Source: Chryseobacterium luteum
GTDB lineage: Bacteria; Bacteroidota; Bacteroidia; Flavobacteriales; Weeksellaceae
NCBI RefSeq assembly: GCF_000737785.1
Contig: NZ_JPRO01000007.1
Coordinates: 186,001 to 250,000, forward strand
Direction of reading: 5' to 3'
DNA length: 64,000 bases
Shown here piece by piece: positions 1 through 9,729 of this stretch. The first letter of the stretch is position 1. Every line of letters starts with the position of its first letter. A model generated the notes under the pieces. It had not been told where the DNA came from and did not search any database. It was given only the letters and a program-made list of their open reading frames with translations. The position numbers and the translations under genes are program-made.

Positions 1-299
1 ATGTCCGTTGGTTCACTCTTACTGATGAATCGGGCAATGGAATAAAAGTGGAAGGCAAACAGCCTATTGCTTTTACAGCTATTAACCACAGTGTGGAAGA
101 TCTTGATCCCGGTCTGACCAAAAAGCAGCAGCATCCTACTGATTTACCGCCAAGACATCAGGTGTTTTTAAACATTGACCTTAAGCAACGCGGACTTGGT
201 GGTGATGACAGCTGGGGTGCGTATCCGCATGATGAATATCGTTTACTTGACAAAAAATACAGTTACGGGTATACGATTAGTTTGCTGAATAACAAATAA
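1..299 (+). CDS. Beta-galactosidase, C-terminal end (partial, 5' end outside window)
   Basis: The reading frame is open from base 3 to the TAA at 299 and gives 98 residues, so this is the 3' end of a gene beginning before the window. The end of the protein has the pattern RHQVFLNIDL, then GGDDSWG, then PHDEYRL. This is the conserved terminus of the LacZ-type glycoside hydrolase family 2 beta-sandwich (Bgal small chain) domain. Full-length members hydrolyse beta-galactosides; the catalytic domain is not in view, and many flavobacterial relatives are exported. An internal GTG at 48 is not a real start because homologous sequence continues upstream of it. It belongs to the host flank, left of the mobile element. 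Confidence 0.85.
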   Translation, partial: VRWFTLTDESGNGIKVEGKQPIAFTAINHSVEDLDPGLTKKQQHPTDLPPRHQVFLNIDLKQRGLGGDDSWGAYPHDEYRLLDKKYSYGYTISLLNNK

Positions 300-546
300 G
301 CTTGACCACTTTAATGAGGCTATAAATAATATCTTTTGAAACTCTAAAGAATATGGCAGTCTCAGAAATAGAAATAAAAAGCCTTGTCTGAATATCAGCA
401 ATTTTTAAATACCTGTTAAAAAAACAGCAATAAAACAACATCCTAAACTGCGCAGAATTTTTTATTTTTTTTCAGGAAATCGACAGAATTACCACTGATA
501 TCCAATAAAATTTTCGGTACTTTAGATCCACTTTAATAATCATATT

Positions 547-819
547 ATGAAAAACAAATCTCAGGTATTACTGATCATTGGTATAATTGCTTTGGTCATA
601 GGCGGCTATCTTTATTTTCAGGCAGATGGCGACGCGGTCAATCAGAAAAATATAGAAATTGCTACAACCGCAACCAGTGCGGAAGAGGCTGCTAAACAGA
701 TTTCTGCCAACAACCGGAGTGAAGTCGGCGGCAATTCTTTAGCATTATTTTTACTAGGTCTGGGTGGTGCAATTACTTTGGTATCTATCATCAGCATGGT
801 AAAGAAAAAGCCGGCCTAA
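547..819 (+). CDS. Small two-helix membrane protein, DUF3185-like
   Basis: This 90-residue protein has a hydrophobic helix at about residues 7-24 (VLLIIGIIALVIGGYLYF) and a second at about 66-84, ending in a basic KKKPA tail. The roughly 40-residue polar middle is rich in Ala, Glu and Ser. The shape and the N-terminal pattern resemble the DUF3185 family of small inner-membrane proteins with no known function. ATG follows an AT-rich leader. A strong inverted repeat follows the stop and probably ends transcription in both directions. It is probably a host gene that used to lie immediately beyond dnaK, before the mobile element separated them. Confidence 0.7.
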   Translation: MKNKSQVLLIIGIIALVIGGYLYFQADGDAVNQKNIEIATTATSAEEAAKQISANNRSEVGGNSLALFLLGLGGAITLVSIISMVKKKPA

Positions 820-843
820 TTTAATATTCAGCATAATAAAACA

Positions 844-877
844 AAAACCGCTATAAACAATTGTTCATAGCGGTTTT
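844..877. terminator. Bidirectional terminator, probably the original dnaK terminator
   Basis: Inverted repeat with arms 844-854 (AAAACCGCTAT) and 867-877 (ATAGCGGTTTT). The arms end in A and T runs, so it can terminate the small membrane gene from the left. It can also terminate a minus-strand transcript from the right, which before insertion would have been dnaK. Confidence 0.8.
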
Positions 878-908
878 GTATGTTTATTAATTAAATGCTA
901 ATCAATAA

Positions 909-927
909 TTATTTCACTTCTTCAAAA
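909..927. repeat. Left attachment site, copy of the dnaK 3' end
   Basis: On the minus strand this reads TTTTGAAGAAGTGAAATAA, encoding the last DnaK codons FEEVK plus stop. It matches 36434-36452 at 18 of 19 positions; the one difference, GTG against GTC, is synonymous for Val. Upstream sequence (minus sense) does not continue as dnaK. It lies just inside a terminator. I read it as the displaced original dnaK tail and the left boundary of the element. Confidence 0.75.
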
Positions 928-1223
928 ATAACGACTACTGATAATGAATTAGTTATGATTCAATGGTACAAATAAGGGACTGATTTAATAGTACTATTTG
1001 TAAAAATACATACTGAACAATAACTTTTTTATCATTTAGCATCTTATTTATTTCTATTTAAAATACTGATAATCAGTTTTTTACATTCTCCGTTTCATTA
1101 GGTTTACTTGATCCTGTTGAAGTACTAAACTTCACTTTCGAATCAGGAGATTTTAATATAGAAAAAAATCCCACTGATTTTCTTTGGTCTAAAAGATAAT
1201 ATTGCTAAGTAAATTTGATTTTT
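928..1223. other. Intergenic, no gene seen
   Basis: AT-rich sequence between the left attachment repeat and the end of the defence operon. I see no supported reading frame or clear terminator. It probably contains the left integrase-binding arm of the element. Confidence 0.5.
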
Positions 1224-2633
1224 TTAATGAATAAGAATCTCTAAACAATAACAATTTCCACCATTATTAAAAGCGATTCCAAAGATTAATTCTATATTTT
1301 CAAATGTCCATTTTCTGATAACATCATCTTTTGGATCATCTTTTTCAGAATTGTAATATCCTTTGTTTTCTGCATCTACACCAAACAACTTCACAAGTTT
1401 ATCTGTTAATAGTTTTGCCTCTCTAAACATATTAAAGTTAGCATTTGAGTGGCGTTGACAATATAATTTTAAAGAACCTTTACTATTACTAATCCTATTA
1501 AAGTAATTGAAAAACTTATGATGATTTTTTAAAATCATATCATTTTCAATATTGTAGTGAGTACTATTTCTTAAAACCAAACTATTCTTTATTTCGAAAT
1601 CTAATAATTTAAAAAAAGACTTTACATCATTTTCTTCTTGTTGCAAAAATATCGTTCTGTTATTCAAAAACTCTTCAGTGGTAAAAATTTTTGTCCGTAT
1701 TTCGAAAAACTTATAAGTGATGTAAGCTTTAGTTGCTAATCCTTTATCATCAGTAACTAAAACATCTGAAAAAGACGCATACCAAGCGTGATTTGCATCT
1801 GTATGAATGCTTTCTAGAGCTTGTGATTTTCTTAATGGTTTATCTTTCGTAACATTATGCAATTCCAATGAATTAAAAAAAAGAACAAATTTGTCATATT
1901 CATTATAATCTTTAACAGCATCAAAAGTTTGTTTCATTAAGTCTGTAAAACTTTGACCTCCGAAATTTTCTTTAAACTTTTCATCAAATTGATCCCTCCA
2001 TTTTTCGAAACTGTATTTATCACTACTTACATACTCTTCCATCATTTTTTTTAACCCAATCACTTCTTCTCGATCTGTTAAGAGATTATTTCCAAATTTA
2101 AAAAAATGCTCCATCATTGATCCTACGGTAAGGTTTTCATTACTAGGTAAATATTTTTCTGAAAGTTCTTTTTGTTTTCCGGCTAATTCAGTTTGATGAA
2201 GATTCGGAATAGGAATATTTAATAGATTTTGAAATAGATCTTTTGCAATTTTTGAAAACTCGTCGTCGTCTTCTCCCTCAATAGTTGGAAAAAGACTATC
2301 CATTAAATTATTATCTGGATTGAGGAAGTTTTTTGAAATAATAAAATCAGTATCATAAAAGGATTCCGTTGGTTTTGCTAATAAACAATTTGTCTTTTTT
2401 TTGATTGCATCATAATCGAAATAATGATCTTTAACATAATGCTCCAACAAAAGTAAATCCTCTTCCCAAAATGAACTTTCAGAGTTTGATAGATCTTGAT
2501 GATGCGCATGAGAATAGGTAAAAATTAGAATATCTTTAAGCTCATCCATTAACTCCTTTAGTGCAAGGTTGAAGTTTCTTTTACCCTCTTTTATTGAAGA
2601 ATAAATATTTTTATCACAGTAGATTCTTAGCAT
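1224..2633 (-). CDS. PIN-like domain protein, last gene of the McrBC operon
   Basis: A 469-residue protein. The N-terminus MLRIYCDKNIYSSI has an early Asp at the end of a predicted beta strand, as in PIN-like nucleases. It is followed by FTYSHAHHQDL at about residues 38-48. A later block, DANHAWYASFSDVLVTDDKGL, resembles the PIN C-terminal acidic strand; between the two lies a long helical insertion of about 200 residues. I infer a PIN-like RNase or nuclease effector but cannot place all acidic residues. It starts 2 bases after mcrC ends, so it is translationally linked to McrBC and is likely an accessory of that system or an extra effector. I know of no standard McrBC partner of this kind. 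Confidence 0.5.
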   Translation of the reverse strand: MLRIYCDKNIYSSIKEGKRNFNLALKELMDELKDILIFTYSHAHHQDLSNSESSFWEEDLLLLEHYVKDHYFDYDAIKKKTNCLLAKPTESFYDTDFIISKNFLNPDNNLMDSLFPTIEGEDDDEFSKIAKDLFQNLLNIPIPNLHQTELAGKQKELSEKYLPSNENLTVGSMMEHFFKFGNNLLTDREEVIGLKKMMEEYVSSDKYSFEKWRDQFDEKFKENFGGQSFTDLMKQTFDAVKDYNEYDKFVLFFNSLELHNVTKDKPLRKSQALESIHTDANHAWYASFSDVLVTDDKGLATKAYITYKFFEIRTKIFTTEEFLNNRTIFLQQEENDVKSFFKLLDFEIKNSLVLRNSTHYNIENDMILKNHHKFFNYFNRISNSKGSLKLYCQRHSNANFNMFREAKLLTDKLVKLFGVDAENKGYYNSEKDDPKDDVIRKWTFENIELIFGIAFNNGGNCYCLEILIH

Positions 2634-2635
2634 AA

Positions 2636-3967
2636 TTATAAAGATTTCTTAGTATGGTCATTTACTATTAAAGTTGGTAGTTCAATACCAATTTTGTAAA
2701 ACTGCACGTAATTATCTTCAGTTTCCTCTCTAAAATTGGCGTTTGCAAAATCCTTTCTTCCTGCACCTTGATCCGAATATATGATTAGACAATCTATAAC
2801 TTGATTGTAATTATCTTCCTTGTGTAATTCTTTATAAACAGATTTCATTCGCGCATAACCGCTTACCTGTCGAATGTCTTCCTTGTTAATATTACCCTCT
2901 TTATATTGCGGTTTATACTTTGCATCAACGACCATTTGATAATTTTCAATTTTGGAATCTATGATAAAATCAAGTTCTTGATAATTTGTTTTAAATAAAT
3001 ATTTAACATCATTTTTTAAAGGAAAACGTTCTTTCAACTTTCCATAAACATATAGCTCAAACAATTTACTCATATCAATCCAAAAGGGCGGTGTGTTTAT
3101 TGTCTTCTCTTGTATATTAGAGACGTTGTAACCAAAGCGCTTTAAAATCAATTTAGCCAAATGAATGGCTTCCTTGTATTCCTTATAAAAAACATTTGTT
3201 TTAGTGTTTTTCACATCATAAAGACTTACTTCTTCAGATACGAATTGAAAAGCTGGATTGATATAATTAAAAATTTCTGTAGTATAATTGTCGGTTTGTA
3301 AATTTTTGATTGTAGGTAAATAACGTTCTACGAAAGACAAAGCCTTTTTTAACAAGCGATTTTCTAATCCATTGAAACCAAATTCATCATAGCTGCAAAA
3401 AGTATGTAATGGTTTATTCTTCACCAAATTTTGCTTGATTGTTCGACTTACCAAAACTTTCCCCTTTACTTTTGAATGTAAATTGTTTTCAACTTTATAA
3501 TAAGATTTTTTCAATCCTTTTCGAACGATTTGTTTTACCAAAGTCAAAAATTACACTATTAGCAAAGGAGTTAGCAAATCTTCTTGTTGAGTAATGGCAA
3601 TTGTAGGTTTATCCCATTTTATTTCAAACAGTTCTACAGTGTGTTTAGAAACTTCTTCATGCTTCAATGCCGAAAACAACATCTGCAAATAATCGGTTTC
3701 GTTGTCAGAATAATCATCAAGTTTAGGCTGTATATAAATAGCTTTTTTTTTCTCAATGATCCAGTCGACTCCTACGAAATAAGAATTGGCAATTGCGTGG
3801 GTTTTTGTTTCGTTATCGGAATAAATACGAAAGCAATCTATTTTTTCATTTCTGGACTTTCGGTAAAACTGTTTAGAATAATCTTCATTGAAAGATAAAT
3901 CGCCTTCAAAATTATATTCTCTTTTTAAAGCTCGTCCATTGTAATGCTCATAAATACGGGAGATCAT
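2636..3967 (-). pseudogene. mcrC: McrC-like restriction subunit with an in-frame stop
   Basis: The coding frame runs from ATG at 3967 to 2636 (443 codons) but is broken by TAA at 3551-3553. Both halves are in the same frame. The join reads LLIV-stop-FLTLVKQIVRKGLKKSYYKV, and the second half has the typical McrC sequence, so a one-base CAA-to-TAA change is the simplest explanation. The nuclease core is visible near the C-terminus as LDFIID followed by MVVDAKYK, a PD-(D/E)XK pattern. McrC normally gives the DNA-cleaving subunit that works with the McrB GTPase on modified DNA. It overlaps mcrB by 4 bases. An internal TTG at 3547 could allow separate translation of the nuclease part. Confidence 0.8.
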
Positions 3968-5953
3968 AAATTTTGAATTTCAGCTAAAGCACTTTCACTT
4001 AATATACCATCTTTAACGTATTCATTTAACAGCGGTATTATCTCAAATTCTAATTTTAATTCCAATTGTTTTTCAGTTTCTGCTATAAAATAACTATGTC
4101 CCAGCTGTACCTCTTTTGCTTTAAAGTCTGACTGTAAATAAATAGTTTTCGTTTCATCTTCGTTAAACAAATCTGAAACCTTACTAAATAATGATTTCGC
4201 TTTTGCATTTACTGCAGAATCTTTTACCACATTATCTATCGCATCTGAGGTTGGAGGAACGTCCACGAAAGCAAAACGCCTCTTAATAGCATAATCAATA
4301 TGTCCGACACTTCGATCTGCGGTATTCATTGTTCCTATAATATAAAGATTATCAGGCAAAAGAATTAGTCGATCTGACTCCTCTTCATTTTCGGAGATAT
4401 CATAGACACTTTCCACAGAAGCTTCTTTTTTATTGTCTTTCTCATGATTATAACGATATTCTAGTGCATAAATTAATTCTCCTAAAACAGAAGGTAAATT
4501 TGCCCTGTTAATTTCATCAATAATTAAGATGTATTTTCCTTTGGGATTGTCAAATGCTTCATCAGCAAACTCTGCTAAAATTCTATTTTCAACTTTATAA
4601 CAGACATCTCCATTTTCGTTAGTTTTTGCAGAAATACCCCTTACAAAATCTTCGTAACTGTATGCAGGATGAAACTGTATAATTTTATATTTTCCTTCAA
4701 CGATTAACTCGTTGTTTTCTACCTTAACTTCATTTTTTATACTAAAATTATTGAACAGGAATTGCATGAATTCATTGTTAGTGATATTCGCATCAAATTT
4801 TTCTTTTTTTTCTAAAAAAATCTCTTGCAATCTTACATTTTTCTGAATGTAATTTTGTCCTTCAGTTTTTTCTCCCAAAAGCTTCAAAACATTCGTTAAG
4901 GGCTTTTCATTATTAATTGGAAAGTATTTATCGGGAAAGTAAGAATTTAGAACTTTTAAAACGAAACCTTTACCAATGGGATATTCAACTCCATATGTAT
5001 AGCTTTCATTGATAATATTATTTAGTAAGTCAGCCAGCCATTTTATTCATGGCCTCTTCATCATCTTCAATATTTTTAAGAAAACCGCTCTTTACATATT
5101 TTTGTTCATCGCTTTTCCAATAAATTTTTCCTTTATCTGCTTGACCATTGTACTGACCTGTTTCCGTTAATACATACTCTAACCAGTAACAAAAACCGTC
5201 TTTGTCATCAGTTCCCAAAGCATAGTTTTCTAAGGGTAAATTTTTAAGTTCTTCTTTTTTAAATTTTTGTTGAAAATCGTTTAACGAATTTTTTATTTTA
5301 GCACGTAGTTCTAATCTTGACTCATCAGGTTTATAGGTTTTGAAATAATTGTCAATAAAATCAATTGGACTTTCTACTTTATTAACTTTCGTCATTTCTT
5401 CCCCGATCATTTTAGCCATTCTGGTTTTACCAGTTCCCGGTGGACCTTGAAGTATGATTTGTTTTTTATATTCGAGTAAGTCTATTTTATCTTGCATGGC
5501 TTTATTTTCTTTATGTTTTTGCTGCTCTATCTTTAGTATTTTAAATAAATCTGTTTCATCATCAATATTCAAAATCTTTTTTAATGAAAAATTTTCTTCA
5601 AGAGGTTTTACAGTTCCATATTGACTACCTCCCAAAGTTGCATTTTTCATCCCATAAATCTCAGGGCCTGTACCAGGTTCTGAACTGTTGTGAAAAAACC
5701 AATGCTTTACAGGTGCAAATAAATTCCATTCATCATCAGAAGATTTTATAATATCTAATGCTTCCCCATAAGCAACAAACTGTCCCCTATACTTCAGTAA
5801 AAGAATGTCATTTATTTTAATATTTTGATAATGACCTTTTTGTGGAGTATTCTCGTGAAGAATAAAAGCTTTGTTTTCAATGATTTTAGAAAGGTTTTTT
5901 TCATCATAACCTTTACCTTCTTCGCCCACACTACAGGAGTAAAATTTTCTCAT
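3964..5953 (-). pseudogene. mcrB: McrB-like GTPase with N-terminal EVE/PUA-like domain, frameshifted
   Basis: Two consecutive frames make one protein of about 662 residues if one base is removed from the T4 run at 5041-5044. Without that, the first frame ends in MAG-stop at 5030; with it, translation continues WLADLLNNIINESYTYG without a stop into the second frame. Residues 1-115 look like an EVE/PUA-type modified-base reader (low certainty). Walker A is GPPGTGKT at about 170-177. Walker B (LIIDEINRA) and the McrB signature GTMNTADRS lie in the second part, followed by an arginine-rich AAA+ sensor region (IKRRFAF). McrB binds modified DNA and uses GTP to drive cleavage by McrC. The lesion is either a real inactivation or a homopolymer sequencing error. 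Confidence 0.8.
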
Positions 5954-5961
5954 TTTTATTT

Positions 5962-6837
5962 TTAAATAAACTTATTCGCCTTAGCTACATCAATAATATA
6001 TTCTTCTATCCAATCAAGATTAGTGGAAACTAAAAATACTAATACCATTCTAGTAAATTCTTTATTAGGCTTTAGCATTAAAACAAGATTTGAACAACTT
6101 ACATCAAAATTTTCTTTTGCCAAATTATAAGCTACTTGATTGACTCCATTATTTTCATTCAATGCTTTCCAGTTTAACTCAGCCGAGTTATAATAATTTT
6201 TAGCAACCTCAAATATTCTTGATCTAGCATTTTTTAATTTATTAATTTTTAAAGCATAAATCTTAATAGATATTCTTGCTCTTATATGTTCTAATGAATT
6301 TATATCTGGGTTTGATTCTTTGGGCTCAACTCCATCATAAGTAATTAATTCAACATCTTCTTTTACACAAGGATCCAAAAACATTGGCTTCTCATTTCTC
6401 CATGAATTGTCTAATTCTTTAGCAACTTTACTGCCTGATTCTAAAGGAAAATAATTTCCTTTATATTGATTAGGTTTTCCACCAGCCAATCTAAAATTCC
6501 CTAATTCAAAAGATAGCCACCAATAACCATTATTGTCTGTAGCTATTCTTTCTTCAATATATGGATCTTTATTTTTTATTAAATAAATTTTCTTTTTTGG
6601 CCTAAAATGTTCTATGTGAAAATCTGACAGAGTTGAATATGCTTCAGTGAACCAGCATTTATTATGACTTAATCTTTCAAATCCTCTCTTATATTTCGTC
6701 CATATTTGATTGTCTGGTACATCCAAATATGCTTTTTTTTCTGCAATGGAAACTTTAGAAATCATTTCTGACAATTTCTTTTGCGATACTATTTTTAAAC
6801 TTTTAGGATTATAACCTTCAACATTAATGTATCTCAT
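5962..6837 (-). CDS. HNH endonuclease-like protein, PtuB-like
   Basis: A 291-residue protein with an HNH-type core at residues 59-81: NKCW followed by HIEHFRPKK. The HIEHFRP block is characteristic of the PtuB and retron Ec78-associated HNH family. The second Cys of the usual zinc pair (normally C-x-x-C) is not present; the sequence here is CWFTE. The gene starts 2 bases after the upstream ATPase, matching the ATPase-then-HNH order of Septu systems, where an SMC/ABC-like ATPase controls the nuclease. The reaction is inferred to be cutting of nucleic acid during phage infection. Degradation or a divergent metal site are both possible given the missing Cys. Confidence 0.65.
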   Translation of the reverse strand: MRYINVEGYNPKSLKIVSQKKLSEMISKVSIAEKKAYLDVPDNQIWTKYKRGFERLSHNKCWFTEAYSTLSDFHIEHFRPKKKIYLIKNKDPYIEERIATDNNGYWWLSFELGNFRLAGGKPNQYKGNYFPLESGSKVAKELDNSWRNEKPMFLDPCVKEDVELITYDGVEPKESNPDINSLEHIRARISIKIYALKINKLKNARSRIFEVAKNYYNSAELNWKALNENNGVNQVAYNLAKENFDVSCSNLVLMLKPNKEFTRMVLVFLVSTNLDWIEEYIIDVAKANKFI

Positions 6838-6839
6838 AA

Positions 6840-8552
6840 TTATAATCCATTATCATTCAATTTTTTCATGATTTGTTTTGCTATTTCTTCTCTTTCCCTT
6901 ATTTCTGATCGACTTATTTCTGTTTGTTTATAAACATCCAAATCTTCGATTGCCATAATAAAATCTTTGTATAGTGGATCTGCAAAAGGTTTATTGTAAT
7001 CAATATCCATTAGATGGTAACTTAACTTTGTTAATTTTTCGTTTTCAATGTCACTTAGTTCTCCTTTTTCTTTTTTAATCAATAATTTTCTTCTCTCAAT
7101 AAAATCATTTAATGTCTCACTATCAAGAGTAGAATTCAACCCAAATATTTCACTAGTTAATATTGCATCTACACCCATTCCTCTAAGATCTTTATCTGGC
7201 TTATAGGTTCTTTCCAAACCATTATTTGGTTTGTTAAATACAATTACATTCTCTTTAGACAATCCTGAAAGTAAAACAGGATCATGCGTTGTCATTATTA
7301 TCTGTGATTTAAAACGGTCAGTTATTTTTTTAAAGGTTTTGGTGTATTCATATTTCCATTGTGGATTAAAATGAGTTTCTGGCTCATCAAAAAGAAATAA
7401 AGAGGACTCATCTTTATACATTAATAAAGTCCCTATCACATGAATAAACTGATGTTCGCCGTCTGAAAGGCTTTTGTAGTTAATTGGATAATTTAAATTA
7501 CTTTTTCTAACGTTAACCTCCGCAATCTGGAACAGTTTGTCTTTTGGACTAAAATCCGAAATATCATAATTATTATATATTTCAATGTCTGAAGCAAGTA
7601 ATAGGTCAATACTAATCTTATCAACAAAATTCAGATTCAAATAACCGAGTCGTTTAAATAAAGTATATAACCCTGCAGCATCTCCAAAGTTATTTTGTAA
7701 TTCAATCTTTAAATTTTCTATATCAGTATATCCAAGCACTGTAACATTTGGCTTTTTTTGATATTTATAATTCGATCTACTCTCAAAGAAAGTGAGGAAT
7801 TTATCTATGTCGACATCTATTGGTAAAGCACCTTTTTTACTTTGGTTTCTATTGATAATTAATTCAAAACTTTCTATCTCTTCAATCGAAATAGTTTCTT
7901 TTAAAACGTCGGCTTCATTATCTTTTGCCATTAAAAAATTTGAAAGTAGTATGTTGTAATTTTCTTCGTAATCAACATATTTCAATCTACTATATTCAAC
8001 ATTTTCCCGATATGTTTCTTTAAACTCTTGTAATAAAGTGTTGTAATATCTAAATTTAATTTTAGAAAAGGGAATGCTTAATAACTCATTTTGACCTGAA
8101 GAATACCCTACAATTCTTTTTGGCATAAAAGATTGAAAATCTGTACCAATTATCTTTTCAACTCCATTTAAATAATAATAAAATGTTGGCTTAACATCAT
8201 TAAGCTTAGCAATTTTAACATGAATAAAATCTTCTTTACCACTAATATCCAAATCCGTTGCAATAGATCTCATATCATATGCAATTGGTAATAAATATTC
8301 AATTTCAAAACTATTGATAAGTGGACTATCGGAGTGACTATTTACATATCTTAAAAAGGTTTGATCCAAATAACTGAAAATTTCTGCCAAAGCTTCCAAA
8401 ACATTAGATTTCCCAGAACCATTTACTCCTACCAAACAAATAGGCTCATCTATATTTTCATAAAGATTATCATCACCCTCTCTAAAAATTAACTTAAAGC
8501 CAGCTGGTAAACTTCTAAAATGATGATTTATTTGTAAACGTAATAACTTCAT
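6840..8552 (-). CDS. AAA family ATPase, restriction-associated, PtuA-like
   Basis: A 570-residue protein. Walker A is GVNGSGKS at residues 42-49, in the form typical of SMC/RecF/ABC-like overcoming-lysogenization (OLD-type) ATPases. An ABC signature-like SLSDGEHQF and a Walker B LFLFDEPETHFNP follow in the C-terminal half, then a switch-like IIMTTHDPVLLS. This combination matches the restriction system-associated AAA ATPases often found in type I operons and the PtuA component of Septu. It sits 7 bases after hsdS and 2 bases before the HNH gene. Its likely role is to sense a phage signal and gate the HNH partner. No separate nuclease domain is evident. Confidence 0.75.
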   Translation of the reverse strand: MKLLRLQINHHFRSLPAGFKLIFREGDDNLYENIDEPICLVGVNGSGKSNVLEALAEIFSYLDQTFLRYVNSHSDSPLINSFEIEYLLPIAYDMRSIATDLDISGKEDFIHVKIAKLNDVKPTFYYYLNGVEKIIGTDFQSFMPKRIVGYSSGQNELLSIPFSKIKFRYYNTLLQEFKETYRENVEYSRLKYVDYEENYNILLSNFLMAKDNEADVLKETISIEEIESFELIINRNQSKKGALPIDVDIDKFLTFFESRSNYKYQKKPNVTVLGYTDIENLKIELQNNFGDAAGLYTLFKRLGYLNLNFVDKISIDLLLASDIEIYNNYDISDFSPKDKLFQIAEVNVRKSNLNYPINYKSLSDGEHQFIHVIGTLLMYKDESSLFLFDEPETHFNPQWKYEYTKTFKKITDRFKSQIIMTTHDPVLLSGLSKENVIVFNKPNNGLERTYKPDKDLRGMGVDAILTSEIFGLNSTLDSETLNDFIERRKLLIKKEKGELSDIENEKLTKLSYHLMDIDYNKPFADPLYKDFIMAIEDLDVYKQTEISRSEIREREEIAKQIMKKLNDNGL

Positions 8553-8559
8553 CTAACTA

Positions 8560-9729
8560 CTATTTTATTTTCAATTCTCCCTTAAACGCCTGTTGGCTCA
8601 AAACACCATACATATTTTCCAACTCAACCAAACTCTTTTGATACTCCGCTTTTAAAGTTTCTACTTTTTCTACTACTGTGGCAAATCGGTTTTGAAGTTC
8701 TATTGGCGGGACATTGATTGGTAATTGATTAATCTTAGTTAGTGTTAACCTTTTAATTGCACCTCCGGCCATACCTTTAAGTATTCGAGTTTTTACAATA
8801 TCATTATTTAACCATGAATTTAGATATTCAGCATTTAATATTTTACAATTTACTTTAAGTAATGCTAAACTTGACAGCATACTAAATTCAAAATCATACC
8901 GATTTATTGCAGAATATCCAGTTGTAGCTCCATCTTTAATGTACAAAATATCTCCTTTTTTCGGACTACATCTTTTATATATTTCTTTGTGATCCTCTTC
9001 TGAAATAAACCATGGTTTTGCCCAAAAATCAATTTTATTTTCTCTAACATGTTTCGCAGTAATATATGGAATTCCTACATCAACTATTGGAGGTGAAAAG
9101 TGTGTTCCATCAGTTATTTTAATGCAAACATCTTTTAATTTTTTAACTACCCATCCTTTTTCATTCTTTACCGGATCCCCAAACATATCCAAAAAACTAC
9201 TCTTCAACAATTCATCCAACATCAAGATACTTTCTTTACGTTGGGTTATTAAAGTATCGGCTTTAGTTATAATTTCAACAATATTAATTTGTTTATCAAT
9301 TGATATTCTTGGTATATCAATTTTTTTTATCTGATCTGTTGTTAAATTTTGGAAAATTGCTCCAACAGCATTCTTTCTATTTACAAGTTTAAAATAATTT
9401 AAAAAACAAAATAAATAAGATTTTAAAATTTCACTTTCATCCAAATTTCTTAATCCAACAAATCCATCATGAATACAAGCGTCTACAGCTAAAATACAAG
9501 GTCTTCCAGGATCACCACTTACCGCAATAACTACATCTCCTTTTTTCATTGGACGACTTTTTTTGGCGCCTTCTTCTGTCAAAGAATCTATTGTCGGAGT
9601 TACATATTTTCCATCCCTTGTTACATCAGCAATCATTAGCCTAGGAATATTTCCACCAAAATATCTTGAGTCACCTTGCGGTCTTGGACTACTCCCACGA
9701 ACTACATCACATAAATCCCCTAACTTCAT
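8560..9729 (-). CDS. hsdS: Type I restriction-modification specificity subunit
   Basis: A 389-residue protein with two target-recognition halves. Each is followed by a helical conserved region (around residues 135-175 and 350-389, for example NRFATVVEKVETLKAEYQKS). The repeated pattern of KKGDV in the first half and KKGDILYI in the second is typical of HsdS. It determines the DNA sequence recognised by the HsdM2S methylase and HsdR2M2S nuclease. Its ATG overlaps the hsdM stop by one base (TAATG), which favours translational coupling. Length is normal and no truncation is seen. Confidence 0.9.
   Translation of the reverse strand: MKLGDLCDVVRGSSPRPQGDSRYFGGNIPRLMIADVTRDGKYVTPTIDSLTEEGAKKSRPMKKGDVVIAVSGDPGRPCILAVDACIHDGFVGLRNLDESEILKSYLFCFLNYFKLVNRKNAVGAIFQNLTTDQIKKIDIPRISIDKQINIVEIITKADTLITQRKESILMLDELLKSSFLDMFGDPVKNEKGWVVKKLKDVCIKITDGTHFSPPIVDVGIPYITAKHVRENKIDFWAKPWFISEEDHKEIYKRCSPKKGDILYIKDGATTGYSAINRYDFEFSMLSSLALLKVNCKILNAEYLNSWLNNDIVKTRILKGMAGGAIKRLTLTKINQLPINVPPIELQNRFATVVEKVETLKAEYQKSLVELENMYGVLSQQAFKGELKIK

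Noticed and set aside
3798..3820. Second partial match to the guide-like tail (GCGTGGG followed by T-rich bases)
   Set aside because: Only seven contiguous bases match, the preceding base is T, and the site lies inside mcrC coding sequence. Probably chance.
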